Below, one piece after another: positions 45,421 through 57,047 of a stretch of 64,000 nt of DNA. Each line of letters opens with the position of its first letter. Position 1 is the stretch's first letter. Under the pieces are notes generated by a model, which was given only the letters and a program-made list of their open reading frames with translations, made no database searches and had not been told where the DNA came from. This DNA comes from Acanthosepion esculentum. Taxonomy: Eukaryota > Mollusca > Cephalopoda > Sepiida > Sepiidae. The position numbers were made by a program, and so were the translations under genes. The DNA lies in the NCBI GenBank assembly GCA_964036315.1, contig OZ038482.1:7778020-7842019 (forward strand), in the 5' to 3' direction.

Positions 45421-46840
45421 ATGTTTTCATATTATTCCAAATGGATTCCTTCATCTTCTAATAAAATCAGTCCATTGATCAATACTAAATCGTTTCCAAT
45501 AAGTAAAGAAGCTTTGTAGGCTTTTAATGAGCTCAAAGAGGAATTGTTTTCTGCAAAACTTAGCTCTATTGATGAAAGTGTTCCTTTTCTTTGGTAGAAT
45601 GTGATGCCTCCAATGTTGCTGAGTCTGCAACTCTTAATCAAAACGGCCGTCCCATTGCTTTCATGTCATGCAGCCTAAATAAGAATGTATTAAGCTACCC
45701 TTCAGCGGAAAAAGAGGCTACAACTATCATTGAAGCTAGTAGAAAGTGGTGACACAATTACTTTGCTTTAATAACTGATCAACGATCTGTTGCATTCATG
45801 TTCGGCAATAGAAAGTGAACAAAGGTTAAGAACAGCAAAATTCAGAGTAGGAGAGGGGAATTTAGAGCTGAATTTAGTTATTCAATCGCATACAGACCTG
45901 GGCCTGACAATGTTATCCCGGATGCCCTAACACGAGCTCACTGTGCAGTCATAACAAATTCATCTCTAAACAAACTTCACAGTAGTTTATGTTACTCAGG
46001 AGTCATATGGATGTTACACTTCATTAAATGCAAAAACCTTCCATGGAAGATGTGAAAAAGGTTTGCCCAATGTCAAATTTGCTCCAACCGAAAGCCAAAG
46101 TTCTTTAAACCTTCTGCCCCGGGAGAGTTAATAAGGGCATTGGGCCAATTAAGCATAAATTTTAAAAGACCCTTACTATTAAATACTCGTAAAATATTTG
46201 TTAGCAGCTATAGATAAATATTCCCATTTCCTGTTTGGTGTCACTTGGTGTTAACATATAATATGAACCTAAAATTTGGGTAAATAGTTCTACTGAATGT
46301 TCTCCAGTCTCTTTGTTCCCTACTTTCAACATTTACTAATACTACACCACATAAATGGTTCTGCAATTTCCACCCATTGCTCTTCAGCTGACCTATCTTT
46401 ACCATTGTGGCTTGTTCTGTACTTCTGAGGAACTTTGTCTGGTCAAGTAAAAATGATAATTTTGTTAATAGGGTGGAATAGTTCGACATAAATCCTACAT
46501 ATGTATATATTAGATACCTGGATGGACGAGAGTCCACAGTATCTCTTCAAGGCCTTTCACCTTGTCCATCCACTGAATTGAATGGGAGAATAAGTACTCT
46601 GAATATCCCACATGCTCCTGAGGACCCGGGTGGTCCCGATATACTCACTTCAAATGTGACCCAGTATGATAATTCAGGGGCATTCTGTAATGATGTTATA
46701 CAAGTCTCTAATCAATTTCAGCCTAGTCCCAAAGGTTGTAATGTTCTATGGAGGTCTTCAAGGACACAAAAAGCACCAACAAAGTATGAAAATTTTGTTA
46801 TGTGGGTAAAACATTCTTCTCCCTGCAGGAGGGTAGAGTG
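45420..46840 (+). pseudogene. Ty3/gypsy RNase H, integrase and C-terminal remnant
   Basis: RNase H: LVECDASNVAESATLNQNG, RPIAFMSCSLNKNVLSYPS, AEKEATTIIEA, followed by YSIAYRPGPDNVIPDALTR. The integrase zinc finger keeps LHSSLCYSGV and CQICSNRKPKFFKP but has lost the HPG histidine. The integrase core is barely readable. The end reads IRYLDGRESTVSLQGLSPCP, as in the element at 14360, and then a non-conserved tail (46578-46889). The two elements are related but have different LTRs. Confidence 0.85.
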
Positions 46841-46841
46841 T

Positions 46842-47053
46842 TGTGAAATGAAGTTGTCTTTTTTATGTAAATTTCTTGTATGCAAATGAACATACATTTT
46901 TATAAATTCTGCTGTATTTTGGGGAGGGGAATTATGCGAAGAGACACTGATATAATTTCATTTTGTTCAGTTTCTTTTGTTGAATAAAGCCTTTCTTAAG
47001 GTTATTGTTGTCCCGTCTTCCTACTGTTTTGAATTGCTTTTAAATTCATAACA
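46842..47053 (+). repeat. 3' LTR
   Basis: 212 bp, TGTGAAATGA to TTCATAACA. It shares CATACATTTTTATAAATTCT, TTTGGGGAGGGGAATTATG and GAATAAAGCC with the 5' LTR. Confidence 0.88.
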
Positions 47054-47317
47054 ATGAAGATTGTCTACCCTGAAAGAACTCTCCGACTTAGATAATATAA
47101 ATAAGCCTCCCCATTCAAGCCCCAAAAAGCTTTGTCTTATCACGCCTCCAAATTGTTATTAGTTATTACATGCCATAGCCTTTTATTTAAAGCCAAAGGT
47201 GTCTTTCATGAACTAAAAAGCTAATATTTGAAGGGTTATCACTTTGCAGTCAATATTAGTATACTTTTATTATACTAGATATTATTATTTATTATACTTT
47301 TACCTAATAAACAGAGT

Positions 47318-47425
47318 TTATTTCTCTTAGGCTGGCTGCCATCCAAAGCTAGAGAGCCCACTTTAACCTTTTATTTAATTCTTAACTACAGGAGAAGAGA
47401 TGGATTCATGCCTTTTTCTAAGGGT
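47318..47425 (-). mobile_element. SINE family 1 fragment
   Basis: The plus strand shows GGCTGGCTGCCATCCAAAGC, GGAGAAGAGATGGATTCATG and CCTTTTTCTAAGGGTAATAG. These are the 3' half of family 1 read backwards. The promoter head is absent. Confidence 0.6.
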
Positions 47426-47434
47426 AATAGGATA

Positions 47435-47483
47435 CAGTCATTATTTACATTGTTGGGACTGTTGTCTTCATCTTTATGGCCAT
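47435..47483 (-). mobile_element. SINE-like family 2 tail, inverted fragment
   Basis: CATTATTTACATTGTTGGGA and CTGTTGTCTTCATCTTTATG, then GCCATATTCATGAC, are the reversed tail of family 2. It abuts the head of the full plus copy at 47485. Confidence 0.7.
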
Positions 47484-47484
47484 A

Positions 47485-47820
47485 TTCATGACATATGGCC
47501 CAGTGGATAAAAGTGTGGTTGGATCCAGTGACTTCACCCAAAGAGTTGTGAGTTCAGTACCTGGATACTAAATTGGTGAACAAAAAAACTTGAAGAGTTG
47601 AGTTAAAGGGAGATAACTGAGACATCCGGAAGAGGCATGGCACATGGAGCTAGAACAAATTACCCAGGTGGAAAAAAAAAGGGTTCAGTTTGAAATTCCA
47701 ATCCCCTGAAGAAGGCCAGAGCAGTAGCCAGAATGTCATGAATACAGCAATAAAGATGAGGACAACAGTTTGAATAGTGTAAATAATTATAACACCTCAT
47801 CTCAGAAATAGAAACATAGC
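47485..47820 (+). mobile_element. SINE-like repeat, family 2, full length
   Basis: ATATGGCCCAGTGGATAAAA (A-box region), GTTGTGAGTTCAGTACCTGG (B box), GGAGCTAGAACAAATTACCC, AAGGGTTCAGTTTGAAATTC, CCCTGAAGAAGGCCAGAGC, ATAAAGATGAGGACAACAGT and CACCTCATCTCAGAAATAG. It runs in the same order as the copy at 42070. Confidence 0.8.
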
Positions 47821-48780
47821 ATAAAATGAATTCAACAGACTCAGCCAGAACTAGTAGATGGAGCTACGGACTACCTGTTTTTTGTTCTTTTAAAGAAATC
47901 ATGTCACTAATGATGTTTTAGGCAATTTAATGCATTTTTGAGTATCTACTAGGCAATTAGTGGAAAGACCAGAGGTTTTAGCCATATGCCGTTGTTTAGA
48001 CCACAAAGCTGAAAATGATCTTCTGAAGGTCTGTCATCCTTTAATTATTAACCCAATTAATGAATACCTATTTGCACAATCTGCTTTTCCTGCATTTGTA
48101 AGGTTTTGTAATGGTGACTGATGTGTGTTCGATGTTTTTATTGAACATTTTTGTTGGTGTTATTATATAAAGAAAATAGATGTCAAATATTTTAGTTGGT
48201 CTTATTGATGATCATTAACCTGGCCAGTTTGTGGGGATGCATCCCAAATTTTTTTAAAGGGATTTCACTTTTATCTCTATAATAGTTTCTTAACCACACT
48301 TCATATATGAAAAAAATCTGATCTCAACATGACTAATTACAATGAGTTTTTGTTATGACTAATATTCTGGTACTACTATCTGGTAGTATTATCTTTTCAG
48401 CAGTCTTTAAAAAACATATGCATGTACTTTTTTGTTTGCAAATATTTCATTAAAAAGGCATTTTTGTGTGGCTGTAACAATGTCCCTGAGCTAATCTACC
48501 ATGATATTTGACTGAACTACAATGACTTTTCTTGTTTTGAGTAATATTTTAATCATAGACATGTTCATTACAGAGATATAAAAATGTAATTTTCTTCAAA
48601 ACTGGCCTCTTTCTTGGCTCTAAATCAGATTTTCATCCAGCAGATCTTTAAAAATGCATAAATTGGGAACAAATGTCTGAAAACATATTCAAAGGATTAA
48701 TATCTTAAAAAAAACAAAACAAAAAAAAAAAACAAGTTAGCCACTATATTCCAAAGATAGCCATAATAAGCTTGTTTGTA
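47821..48780. other. No gene seen
   Basis: AT-rich flank with poly-A runs near 48700-48735. No exon or repeat body recognised. Confidence 0.4.
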
Positions 48781-48860
48781 ACTCCAACCTCTACCAGAAT
48801 TTGAACTGTTCACCTATTCCACTTTCCCAAACTGATAACCATTACACTAGTAACGTGTCA
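48781..48860 (-). repeat. tRNA-like SINE head or tRNA pseudogene
   Basis: The minus strand reads TAGTGTAATGGTTATCAGTT, a good RNA polymerase III A box, and about 30 bases later ACAGTTCAAATTCTGG, a B box. The acceptor-stem pairing is poor, so it is not a working tRNA. No family-1 or family-2 body follows it. Confidence 0.55.
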
Positions 48861-50047
48861 CTTTTGTGTCAATGAGAAGCCATTAGAAATGCTTCAAACT
48901 TATAAAATTTTAAGTAGTGATAATCAGCAAAAACTCTTAAGTAATAATGACTTGAATGTTGTCTATTTTATTCTATATTTATGTTAAAGGTTTTCCCTTT
49001 TAAATTCAAAGAGCTCACTAATTGGCTTATTAAAAACATTTTGCCCATCAACACTAAATAATAAACAGGAAATTCTGTCATCATCATTTCGATCAATTAC
49101 CTTGGCAGCTCAGTGAATTTTATGGTAATAAAACTATTTGACTGGCTGGCGATCACATTTTTCTCAGCTATGCTTTTCTTTTCAGTTGTCAAAGCACATG
49201 CAACAATAACAGACTCAACAATTTATTGATTTTTTTCAAGAACAAAAGAAACCATAGAGACGAGCTAGATGGATTGAATCCTTTTTAAATATTTGTCTAT
49301 GCTGACTGAAATTTAGGATTTTCTTGCATTTCATTAAATTTTTGGAGAGCGGCATCTAACAAAGCAATAAATTCATTTATTTGCCAAATTCTCTTTTGAC
49401 CATAACAGATAAAAGTTTTTTTTTTTACCAACAGAAAAATTGGTATCAAGTTACATACGTTTAATTTTTGTTTCTATTTCAAATTTTATATCAACTCAAC
49501 CATCATTGACAGGTCAATACAGATTTTAAAAAATATCAAAACCAAGTTTCTCTTGCTAAAAGACTAAATCTCTTAACCATTATTTATGAAATTTGACATG
49601 TAAACCGAGGTTTCATCTGAAATCAATCTAAAATAATAATAATAATCAAAACATATCTTATTTGAAAAATTTAAGAAAATAAGATTTTGCAATCAAAACT
49701 TATGGATGTTCTTATATAAAAATCAATCAAAAAGAAATTCTCTCGTATATAAATATGCTTTAGTTCACATTGTAAAATAACTGATCCTAGAATGTCATGA
49801 GTACACCTAAATTAATGGGGTTATAAAAGATTGATGCAAATGCTTCCATTGCTATATTTTGTACAAGATCAGGGAAATCTTTGAAGTGTCATTAAAAATT
49901 ACTCAGCTCTTTACTGTTTATGTATATATAATAAAGTGGGTGTGCTGATTAATGAACAACATGAGCCTTGAATCTTTGATTATTTTACATTACACTTTAT
50001 TCAATTCCTGACTTTGTCAGTTACTCTTGGCCATTGTGTTACAACAC
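48861..50047. other. No gene seen
   Basis: AT-rich flank. A short (AAT)n run lies near 49631. No exon or repeat body recognised. Confidence 0.4.
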
Positions 50048-50125
50048 TCACAGACTAATGAATTAGATCTTTTTGTGCCAGACTTCTTGCTGGCCAAAAA
50101 GTATATCTAATTCATTAGTCTGTGA
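50048..50125. repeat. 21-bp perfect inverted repeat
   Basis: TCACAGACTAATGAATTAGA(T) at 50048-50068 pairs fully with 50105-50125. Inside it CTTTTTG and CAAAAAG extend the pairing. Spacer of 36 bases. It lies just beyond the C-terminal end of the minus-strand mariner copy. Confidence 0.9.
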
Positions 50126-50182
50126 ATGCAGACAGAACTCACAAAGATGTTCCAAGTGTCACTTACCTACACTCAGATCAGG

Positions 50183-50960
50183 TCAGGTGAATCCATAAAT
50201 AAAGAACCCAGTATTATTGAAAACAGAATTTGTGACACTTGGTGATGAATTGTTTGAGGGAAACAGACATATGTACACAACTGAAGTTTCTATAACCTTC
50301 TCCTCTGAAAAATAATTATGGTCATTGAAATATTGCTCTACTGAGACTGCAATCACTTGTAAATCATTCAAAAAGTTTTCTCCTTTCAAATTCCTTTTAT
50401 GATTTGGAAAGAGCAAGACCTGGTGAGTAGGATGGGGGATCTATGCATTCAAACCCTAAATTCTTCAAGACATTCATTGTCTTACAAGTCCTGTTAACAG
50501 GTGTATTGTCCAGTCAAAAAAGAATACCTTTCAACAGTTTCTCCTTACCATTTTTTTTTCTTTTAGTGCTTCCTTTACTCAACATAGCTGGTCATATTGT
50601 GCAGGCAATTGATTGAAAATAGGACTGCATTAATTGTTTAGCCAGTCATCAAAATACTTAACCCAAAAAACCATGGCCATGACCTTCTATGCTATCTTTT
50701 GGGGTTGAAAGTTCTTCACGATTATGGCCTCCAAATACTAGTGTTTCATCAATAATGACAAGTTATTTCAAAATATTATTATGAAGTCATTTAAAATGTT
50801 GCAAAATCAATTTGGATGTATCTATTCAATAGTTTCTGGTCAAAATTAAAATACTGGCTAACAGCTTCTGCTTACCTAACTGAATTATAAACCCATGTTT
50901 CTTGTGTGTCTGTAATTCTTTTGGCTCAATTCATTGATCAGCCAAAATTACAAAAACAAG
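50183..50960 (-). pseudogene. Mariner-like transposase, catalytic half
   Basis: Minus-strand pieces in order: DETLVFGGHNREELSTPKDS, IEGHGHGFLG, then LDNTPVNRTCKTMNVLKNLG, FECIDPPSYSPGLALS, then NHKRNLKGENFLNDLQVIAV and SVEQYFNDHNYFSEE. The LDN and YSPxL blocks are the second and third catalytic regions of mariner transposases. Frames change at least three times. The N-terminal DNA-binding part is not readable beyond 50960. Confidence 0.75.
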
Positions 50961-50984
50961 AAAATGTGGAGTGTATAAAACAAG

Positions 50985-51540
50985 TTAACAGTAATTAAGA
51001 AAGCAAAAAAGGAAAAATCTCAGATAGATGTTCCATATTTAAGAAACCTTGGAGATTTAAAAATTGTTGCACATAGTGATGCCTCTTTTGCCAATTTAAC
51101 CGGCAGTGGATCCCAAGGAGACTACATACTCTTTTTGGTAAGAAGCAACATATACCCATCACTTGGCAATCCAAGCGTATTAGAATTGTTAAAAGTACCT
51201 AGCTTCTGAAACATTATCTATGCTTGACATGTCAGCAGCATGTTTGTTTTATAGAAAATTTTTATTGGAGATATTGCAGCTGAAAGATCATCCTGACAAT
51301 ATCAAGATCAATTGCAAAACAGACAGTTCCTGCCTCTATGATGCAGAACACTCTTCAATAGATTATGGATAAAAGACTCTGCAACGAGATTTTGAGAGAA
51401 ATGGTAGAAGGAAAAGAGATTGCAGAAATCTCTTGGATACCAATAGAGGCACAAATTGCAAATTCTTTGACAAAGAAAGGAGTACCATCATATAAAATTC
51501 TTGGGTTTATAGCAGAGCCCAAAGAGCCCTCTGTATAATG
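50985..51540 (+). pseudogene. Ty1/copia-type RNase H remnant
   Basis: Plus frames read LGDLKIVAHSDASFANLTGS, GSQGDYILFLV, then NCKTDSSCLYDAEHSS and, in a shifted frame, RLCNEILREMVEGKEIAEIS, WIPIEAQIANSLTKKGVPS and a stop. The DASFA, TDS.SLYDA and W.P...Q.AD.LTK order is the C-terminal RNase H of Copia-type retrotransposons found in marine animals. The frame shifts near 51350. The rest of the element and its LTRs are not seen. Confidence 0.7.
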
Positions 51541-52374
51541 AATTGTTACATTCTCTAATTATTTTTTTTTTCAGAAGACATCTGATACCCAACAGAAAAG
51601 TAAAGGAAAAAGAGGAAGAATTGTTAATATATAGAAGTAACTTCCCTTGAGTGCTCTCCATGGGGGGAAAACAGATTTTCTACCTGGAAGCAAACTGGGG
51701 ACCATACTGAATGAAGGGAAAATGAGAACGTGATTGTAAATAAACGTGGTTATCCTTTTATATTTTTTGTCAGTCCTGATAATTTTTATTCATAAATGTG
51801 ATCAACAATTTAAGGAGATGACACCATTAAAGGCCTTCTACACCTGTATCATGGATCTCAAAATCTCTACACTGGAAATAGATACACCACTTCACATTTG
51901 CATTACAGGCACCAAATATTTTCATTACACATTCAAAGATTTCTTTTATAATTTTCTTCTGCATGAAAAGGATCTTCATGACAATCTGGAGGCAACACTC
52001 GACAAAGTTCAGTCAATAATCTGAAAAATTCTCGAATCAGTTCAAGGTTCCTGCAAATTTGTAATTTACAACATAAAAGAATATTCTTTCCAGCTGTAAT
52101 GACAAAATAACATTCAGATTCTTGTAAGAAGATAAGGCTGATAACATTTCAGCACCTCCATATTGGAATAGAAGAAATTTTTCTGGCCAAAAAACGTTGG
52201 CAGGTGAGTTTATTGCATGACAACACCAGCCCTAACATTGAAAATACAATGCAGCAAATGTCCATGAAGCCAATAACATTTCTTTTGCAGAAAATGACAA
52301 CATAAATGTGGTTCTCCCAAAGGATGTTGAGAATATCATTAACTGAACATGTGAATAACAAGGAAGTTAAGGAA
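51541..52374. other. Unassigned stretch with a 92-codon ORF
   Basis: The ORF at 51746-52024 (plus) reads MVILLYFLSVLIIFIHKCD, then PLKAFYTCIMDLKIST and LHICITGTKYFHYT. It starts with a hydrophobic run and has no family I recognise. It lies between transposon relics and may itself be a relic or chance. No splice context supports a gene. Confidence 0.2.
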
Positions 52375-52640
52375 AATGGAAAGGACACTTATACTTTGAA
52401 TCAGAAAGAGACAGTCAAAATTTATAGAACACATGAGGAAAGAAAGCATGGAAAATTTGACACTCACAAGACATACTGAAGGCAAGAAGCAAGCAGTGAA
52501 TAACCTACCTAATGATCTTGTGTAAATGAATGGCAGAACAAGGACTGGGAGGAATGGTGAAAAGACTTAATAAGAGCTACAAAAGATAGGAAGTTGTGGA
52601 GAGCAACGATCACCTATATCCTGAAGAGATATAGAAAATA
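52375..52640 (+). pseudogene. LINE C-terminal remnant
   Basis: Frames give HEERKHGKFDTHKTY alongside ESMENLTLTRHTEGKKQAV and RTRTG, then LIRATKDRKLWRATI. These fit the last domain of the RTE-like endonuclease-reverse transcriptases (H..R......L..G...G.R.RG, then LI..T.DR..WR). It is probably the same family as the relic at 17105. Confidence 0.65.
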
Positions 52641-53714
52641 GAAGTCACATTCAGACTATCACTCATTTCACTTCAGTGACTTTCAGATCTTGAAAAATTC
52701 ATTGAATCAAAGGTAGAACTGTTCTTTTATGATAGAATACACTTTTCTTTTAATTATCACTTCACCTCAAGCAAGACAATAACGCCACTAAGATGCAAGA
52801 GGTTACTGAGTGTGAAGGAAACTGCAATGATGCACAACAGAATAACAGGATTCAAGAAGACAGAAGATGACAATTGACATTGCAATTAATTTTTTGAAGA
52901 TTGTAGTTGACAAAAGCAAGAAGTTGGAAAGATGCTTTAAGTTCATTTGATAACTGAATAATGATGCTATGACTTTAATTGAAGAAAAGATTTTATCAAA
53001 AACACTAGAAACTTTTGCATTAATATAGAGTAATATTAGAATAAGATTCTACTCTGATTATGAAGCCTTTAGAACTAATATTGAATGAATGTGTTGGGAA
53101 TCTAACAGTTAATGGCACTGTGAATAGAATTGTTCACTTCACATTAATGAGCTTGAGAAAGACATGAATCCACTTTTCCCTCAGCTACACAAATATTAAT
53201 GCAGTTTGTAAGGCATTGGGCCAGTTACCAAAATGGCAGCATCACTTGGTCACTATTCTCCTAAAAGAGGCTGCAAGAACAATAGCATAAATGGTTAGAT
53301 ACTTAAGTCTTAAAAACTATAGTGAACACTTAATGAACAAAGAATGCTTATTGGTATTTTTCATTTAAAGCAGCCAACCCAAATAAAAAAAAGAAGTCTT
53401 TACTTTCTCCAAACCATTTTATACTTTTGCAACAAATTCTGAACTTTGAAGGCAAATAAATGATCCAGTAGAATTATACACAGCATTATAAAGATAATTT
53501 ATTCTCTGCGTAAATAACTTGCACATCTTGTAGCTGATTAGCACTTAGGTTTTCTTTCCAAACACTATGTTAACAAATTGAAACAGAGCTTCAAGTCACA
53601 AAAACAATGTTATGATATACAATAATACAAATAACAAAACTTATTCATCAAAATGATTGCAACAAGTTAATATTAATTTCGGTTTCATTTAAAAAATTTC
53701 ACTGCTAATAGATG
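52641..53714. other. No gene seen
   Basis: AT-rich flank without a recognisable exon, repeat body or RNA gene. Confidence 0.4.
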
Positions 53715-54209
53715 TCAACCATTTGAACCCAAGCATAGAGCCACACCATCAACGGAGAATACTATACCAATTTACTGAGGCAGTTACAAAAAGGCTATCG
53801 ACACCAAATGCCCAGGAAAACTGATGAAAGGGGTCTTGTTTCATCAGGAAAATGCCCCTGCATACAAGTTCTTAGTTTCAATGGCTGCTGTGAATGATTT
53901 TGAAGTGGTTGATCACACCCACCACCTATTTTCCTGATTTGGCCCCATCTAACTATCATCTGTTCCCCAATATGAAAAAACACTTGGCTGGAAACCAGTA
54001 TCACAATGATGATATCACATCTGCTGCTGATGATGATTTTTTTGATCAACAAAATGAAATCTTCTTTACCAATGGGATCCAAGCACTGCAACTAGAATGG
54101 AAGAATTGTGTGGACTGCAAAGGGGACTATGTTGAAAAATAAACCTCATTTGGTCATATTTTATGAGAGTATCTTGGTTAGCCTATGTACTTTTCAGCTG
54201 ATCCTCATA
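53715..54209 (+). pseudogene. Mariner-like transposase, C-terminal part and 3' end
   Basis: After broken frames (INGEYYTNLLRQLQ, TDERGLVSS) the last frame is open: LAPSNYHLFPNMKKHLAGNQ, YHNDDITSAADDDFFDQQNE, FTNGIQALQLEWKNCVDCKG, DYVEK and a stop. PDLAPSDYHLFPNMKKHLAG and WKKCVDRKGDYVEK are standard in this mariner group. The short tail ends CTGATCCTCATA, probably the 3' terminal repeat. The last 200 bases are repeated immediately downstream. Confidence 0.85.
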
Positions 54210-54223
54210 TTAAGGGCCTAGAG

Positions 54224-54430
54224 ATAATGATGAGGATATCAGATCTGCTGTTGATGACTTTTTTGATCAACAGGATGAAAGCTTCTTTACCAATGGGATT
54301 CAAGCACTGCAACTAGAATGGAAGAATTGTGTGGACTGCAAAAGGGACTATGTTAAAAAATAAACCTCATTTGGTCATATTTTATGAGAGTATCTTGATT
54401 AGTATATTAACTTTTCAACTGATCCTCATA
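54224..54430 (+). pseudogene. Second copy of the mariner 3' end
   Basis: It encodes AVDDFFDQQDESFFTNGIQA, LQLEWKNCVDCKRDYVKK and a stop, and ends CTGATCCTCATA, matching 54004-54209. The copies differ at several sites; the second keeps some residues closer to the family consensus (SAVDDFFDQQDESF). A spacer of only about 14 bases separates them. Confidence 0.85.
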
Positions 54431-54505
54431 CTTTAAGTGAGTAGGTCTCATCAATGTCAACAAAGTGAGAACTAATTTTTAACTTACTTTTCAATATCAA
54501 CCACT

Positions 54506-54556
54506 ACTTAGTTGCATCTTGAGGAGGATGACCAAAGGGTCAAGATGCAACTAAGT
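54506..54556. repeat. 17-bp perfect inverted repeat
   Basis: ACTTAGTTGCATCTTGA (54506-54522) pairs fully with TCAAGATGCAACTAAGT (54540-54556) around a 17-base loop. Confidence 0.9.
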
Positions 54557-56888
54557 GCTTCCAATCAAAACCATTTCAGACCCCACTTATGTTAAGTGAT
54601 TTCACTCACTGCCTACTTTCCTTAACATTGTACACATCTCGAGATCTGTTTGGACACCTTTCAAGCCAAGAATCTTTTTTTAGATATAAATTTACTATAA
54701 AAATAAATGCTTTAATGCTAACCTTTTTACTAAATTTCTATTTCTGATATGGATGTTGCAAAGAGTGAATGGATTAAGAGCAAAAACCAATTGCAACATG
54801 CTAATGATATTCTACTAATTATCATTTGGAGATTGATATTTGTCCCTCCCTAGAACCATCACGTTGACAGAATCAATAGAGCACTGCAAAGGTAAATAAA
54901 ACTAACTATTTAACAAGACTTTACCATCAATAAGTTTTAATTGATTGCTTCTATTTAAATTCATTAAGCAGAAAACAATGATGTACTCAGCTTAAATTTT
55001 AAAATGATTATAAAAACAATACAGTGGTTCTTCAAGATTTATAAACAGAAAAAAGGTTTTCCTAGGTTTTCATCATTGAAAAGCTTATTAACAGTCATTT
55101 TAGCTTCAGGGCCATCTTTTCAGCAAGTGTTAATTTATTCTACAATATATTTTGATAATATTTTAAATATTATCAAAAACAGAAATATATATATACACAC
55201 ACACACACATACATATATACATACATACATACATATATTGTAATACCTTAACATAAACCTTAACAAACACTGAAAAGAATAAAAAAAAGGAAGAAAAATG
55301 TATATGGAATGGATTTTAAATGTTGGCTGATCACAAAAAAGGAGCTTGTTCAATTTCCAAGTACTTGACCAATTTCGTAAAATGGTTAAACACTTAAGAA
55401 TTATTTTTGACAACAAATATTTAGAGAAAAATATTTTATAAAATTAGATTAGAATAATGTATAAAAAAAAAAAAAAAAAAAAAAAATCAAAAAGATGCTT
55501 TTTTTATTATGCTTTTTTTTATTAAAAATAGAATTCCTAATGAAAAAAAAAAGTTTCAAAAAGTTACTAATCAGTTAAAATATGTAGAAGCCAAATGACT
55601 TTGTAATAATTAGTAGAAATCTTATGTTAAAGTTATAATTAAAAAGGTAATTTCCCTTCAATATCTTCAATTCACTTTAACACAAATTCAAGATAAAAAA
55701 AATGAACAGATCATTAATACCAACATTTGTGGCTTAAAAAAAATGTAATATTCAAATAATTATCAATTAAACTTTTGAAGAATTTTATTGTTGCAAAGAT
55801 TAAAAAATAAAAACAAACCAATTATTCTTGCAATTTCATTAGAATAATTTTGAACTGAAAGAGAGGCTCTTTGGTAAAAACAAGAAATTGCAGTCTTCAA
55901 ATGGAAATCAAAAATGGAGAACAAAGACATTGTGAAAGTAATGCAAGAGAATTAGTTTGGCATCATGATTATAAAATACATGTGGTGATCAGTTTATAAA
56001 TTAATCAATAATTAGAATATCAAATCAATAAAGAATTCTTATCTGTCATAGGGTAGAACAAAAATCAATACACAACATATTTTGGTGTTAGAGAAAAAGA
56101 CATGAAAAAATAAAATAAACACTAATTATATACAAGTTTAACACAAATTAACCTTAAATGGAATACCAAGAGTTTGTTTAGTAAAATTCTAAAAGACTAA
56201 GAATCAATATAGTACAAGATATAATTTTAGTAGTATAAAGGCTATTTTTTTCCTTTTTATTACTTGACCAAATTTTATAAATTATCTGATTATTGGTTAA
56301 TTCTTGGAACAACCAATATTTAATAAATCATCTGCTAATTATAATTATGTTGTGAACAGTTCATAACATAATATCTCTCGTTAATATTATGATGTTGATA
56401 GTACTCTTTCAAGTAAGAGTGAGCCAATGATCAGGAGTTTAAATAATTAGCATTTTTTATCAAGTCATACAAAAAGAGTTTAAGATACAAATAAACAACT
56501 GATTGCTCCAAGATTTCTTTAATCAATGGCAACATTTTAACTTTTGAATTCTGAACATTGTCTAACTAAAAAAAGAAACACAGACTTTCTCAGACATGGG
56601 CAATTAAAGTTATTAAAATATTTACAGGTTTTGCTTCAAGCAAAAACTTTGAAATCAAACTGACAAGTCAAGTTTATCCTCTTCAATATTCTTTAAAAGG
56701 TTTTCATGATGAGAAATAGAAAGTTTTTTCTAAAATGTGAAAATAACTTGACAAATATTTTCAGTTAAAAGATAAATAGTTCTTTTACTACAGGTGTATT
56801 TTTTACACACACAGAAAAAAATTGGTCAAATATACAGATATATGTCTAAATTATTTAACCAAACCTGTCTGAATGAAAATATGCTGCC

Positions 56889-56932
<44 letters not shown>

Positions 56933-57047
56933 TACAGGTAATAAATCCATTGGTATATAATCCAAGTGGATCCTAATAATATCAAATATTAAAACTGAAC
57001 CATCCACAAAAAGAGCTCAATGTATTTATTATAACAGGTCATATAAA
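54557..57047. other. No gene seen; microsatellites
   Basis: AT-rich flank with a (CA)n(TACA)n array at 55190-55240, a poly-A run at 55466-55487 and (TA)n at 56896-56929. No exon or repeat body recognised. Confidence 0.45.

Larger units (their letters stand above)
43241..47053 (+). mobile_element. Ty3/gypsy LTR retrotransposon, near full length, inactive
   Basis: LTRs at 43241-43432 and 46842-47053 both begin TGTG and end in CATARCA, so they have TG..CA ends. Between them, in order, lie Gag with a zinc knuckle, protease, reverse transcriptase, RNase H, integrase and a C-terminal tail. All are broken by stops and frameshifts. The purine-rich GCAGGAGGGTAGAG just before 46842 fits a polypurine tract. 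I could not match a primer-binding site, and the flanks show no clear target duplication. It lies upstream of the 36-nt TMEM65 exon and on the opposite strand. Confidence 0.9.

Noticed and set aside
46578..46889. 103-codon ORF as an independent gene
   Set aside because: It lies between the integrase and the 3' LTR of the Ty3/gypsy element and runs into the LTR; it is the tail of that polyprotein.
48781..48860. Functional tRNA gene
   Set aside because: A and B boxes are present but the acceptor and anticodon stems do not pair well.
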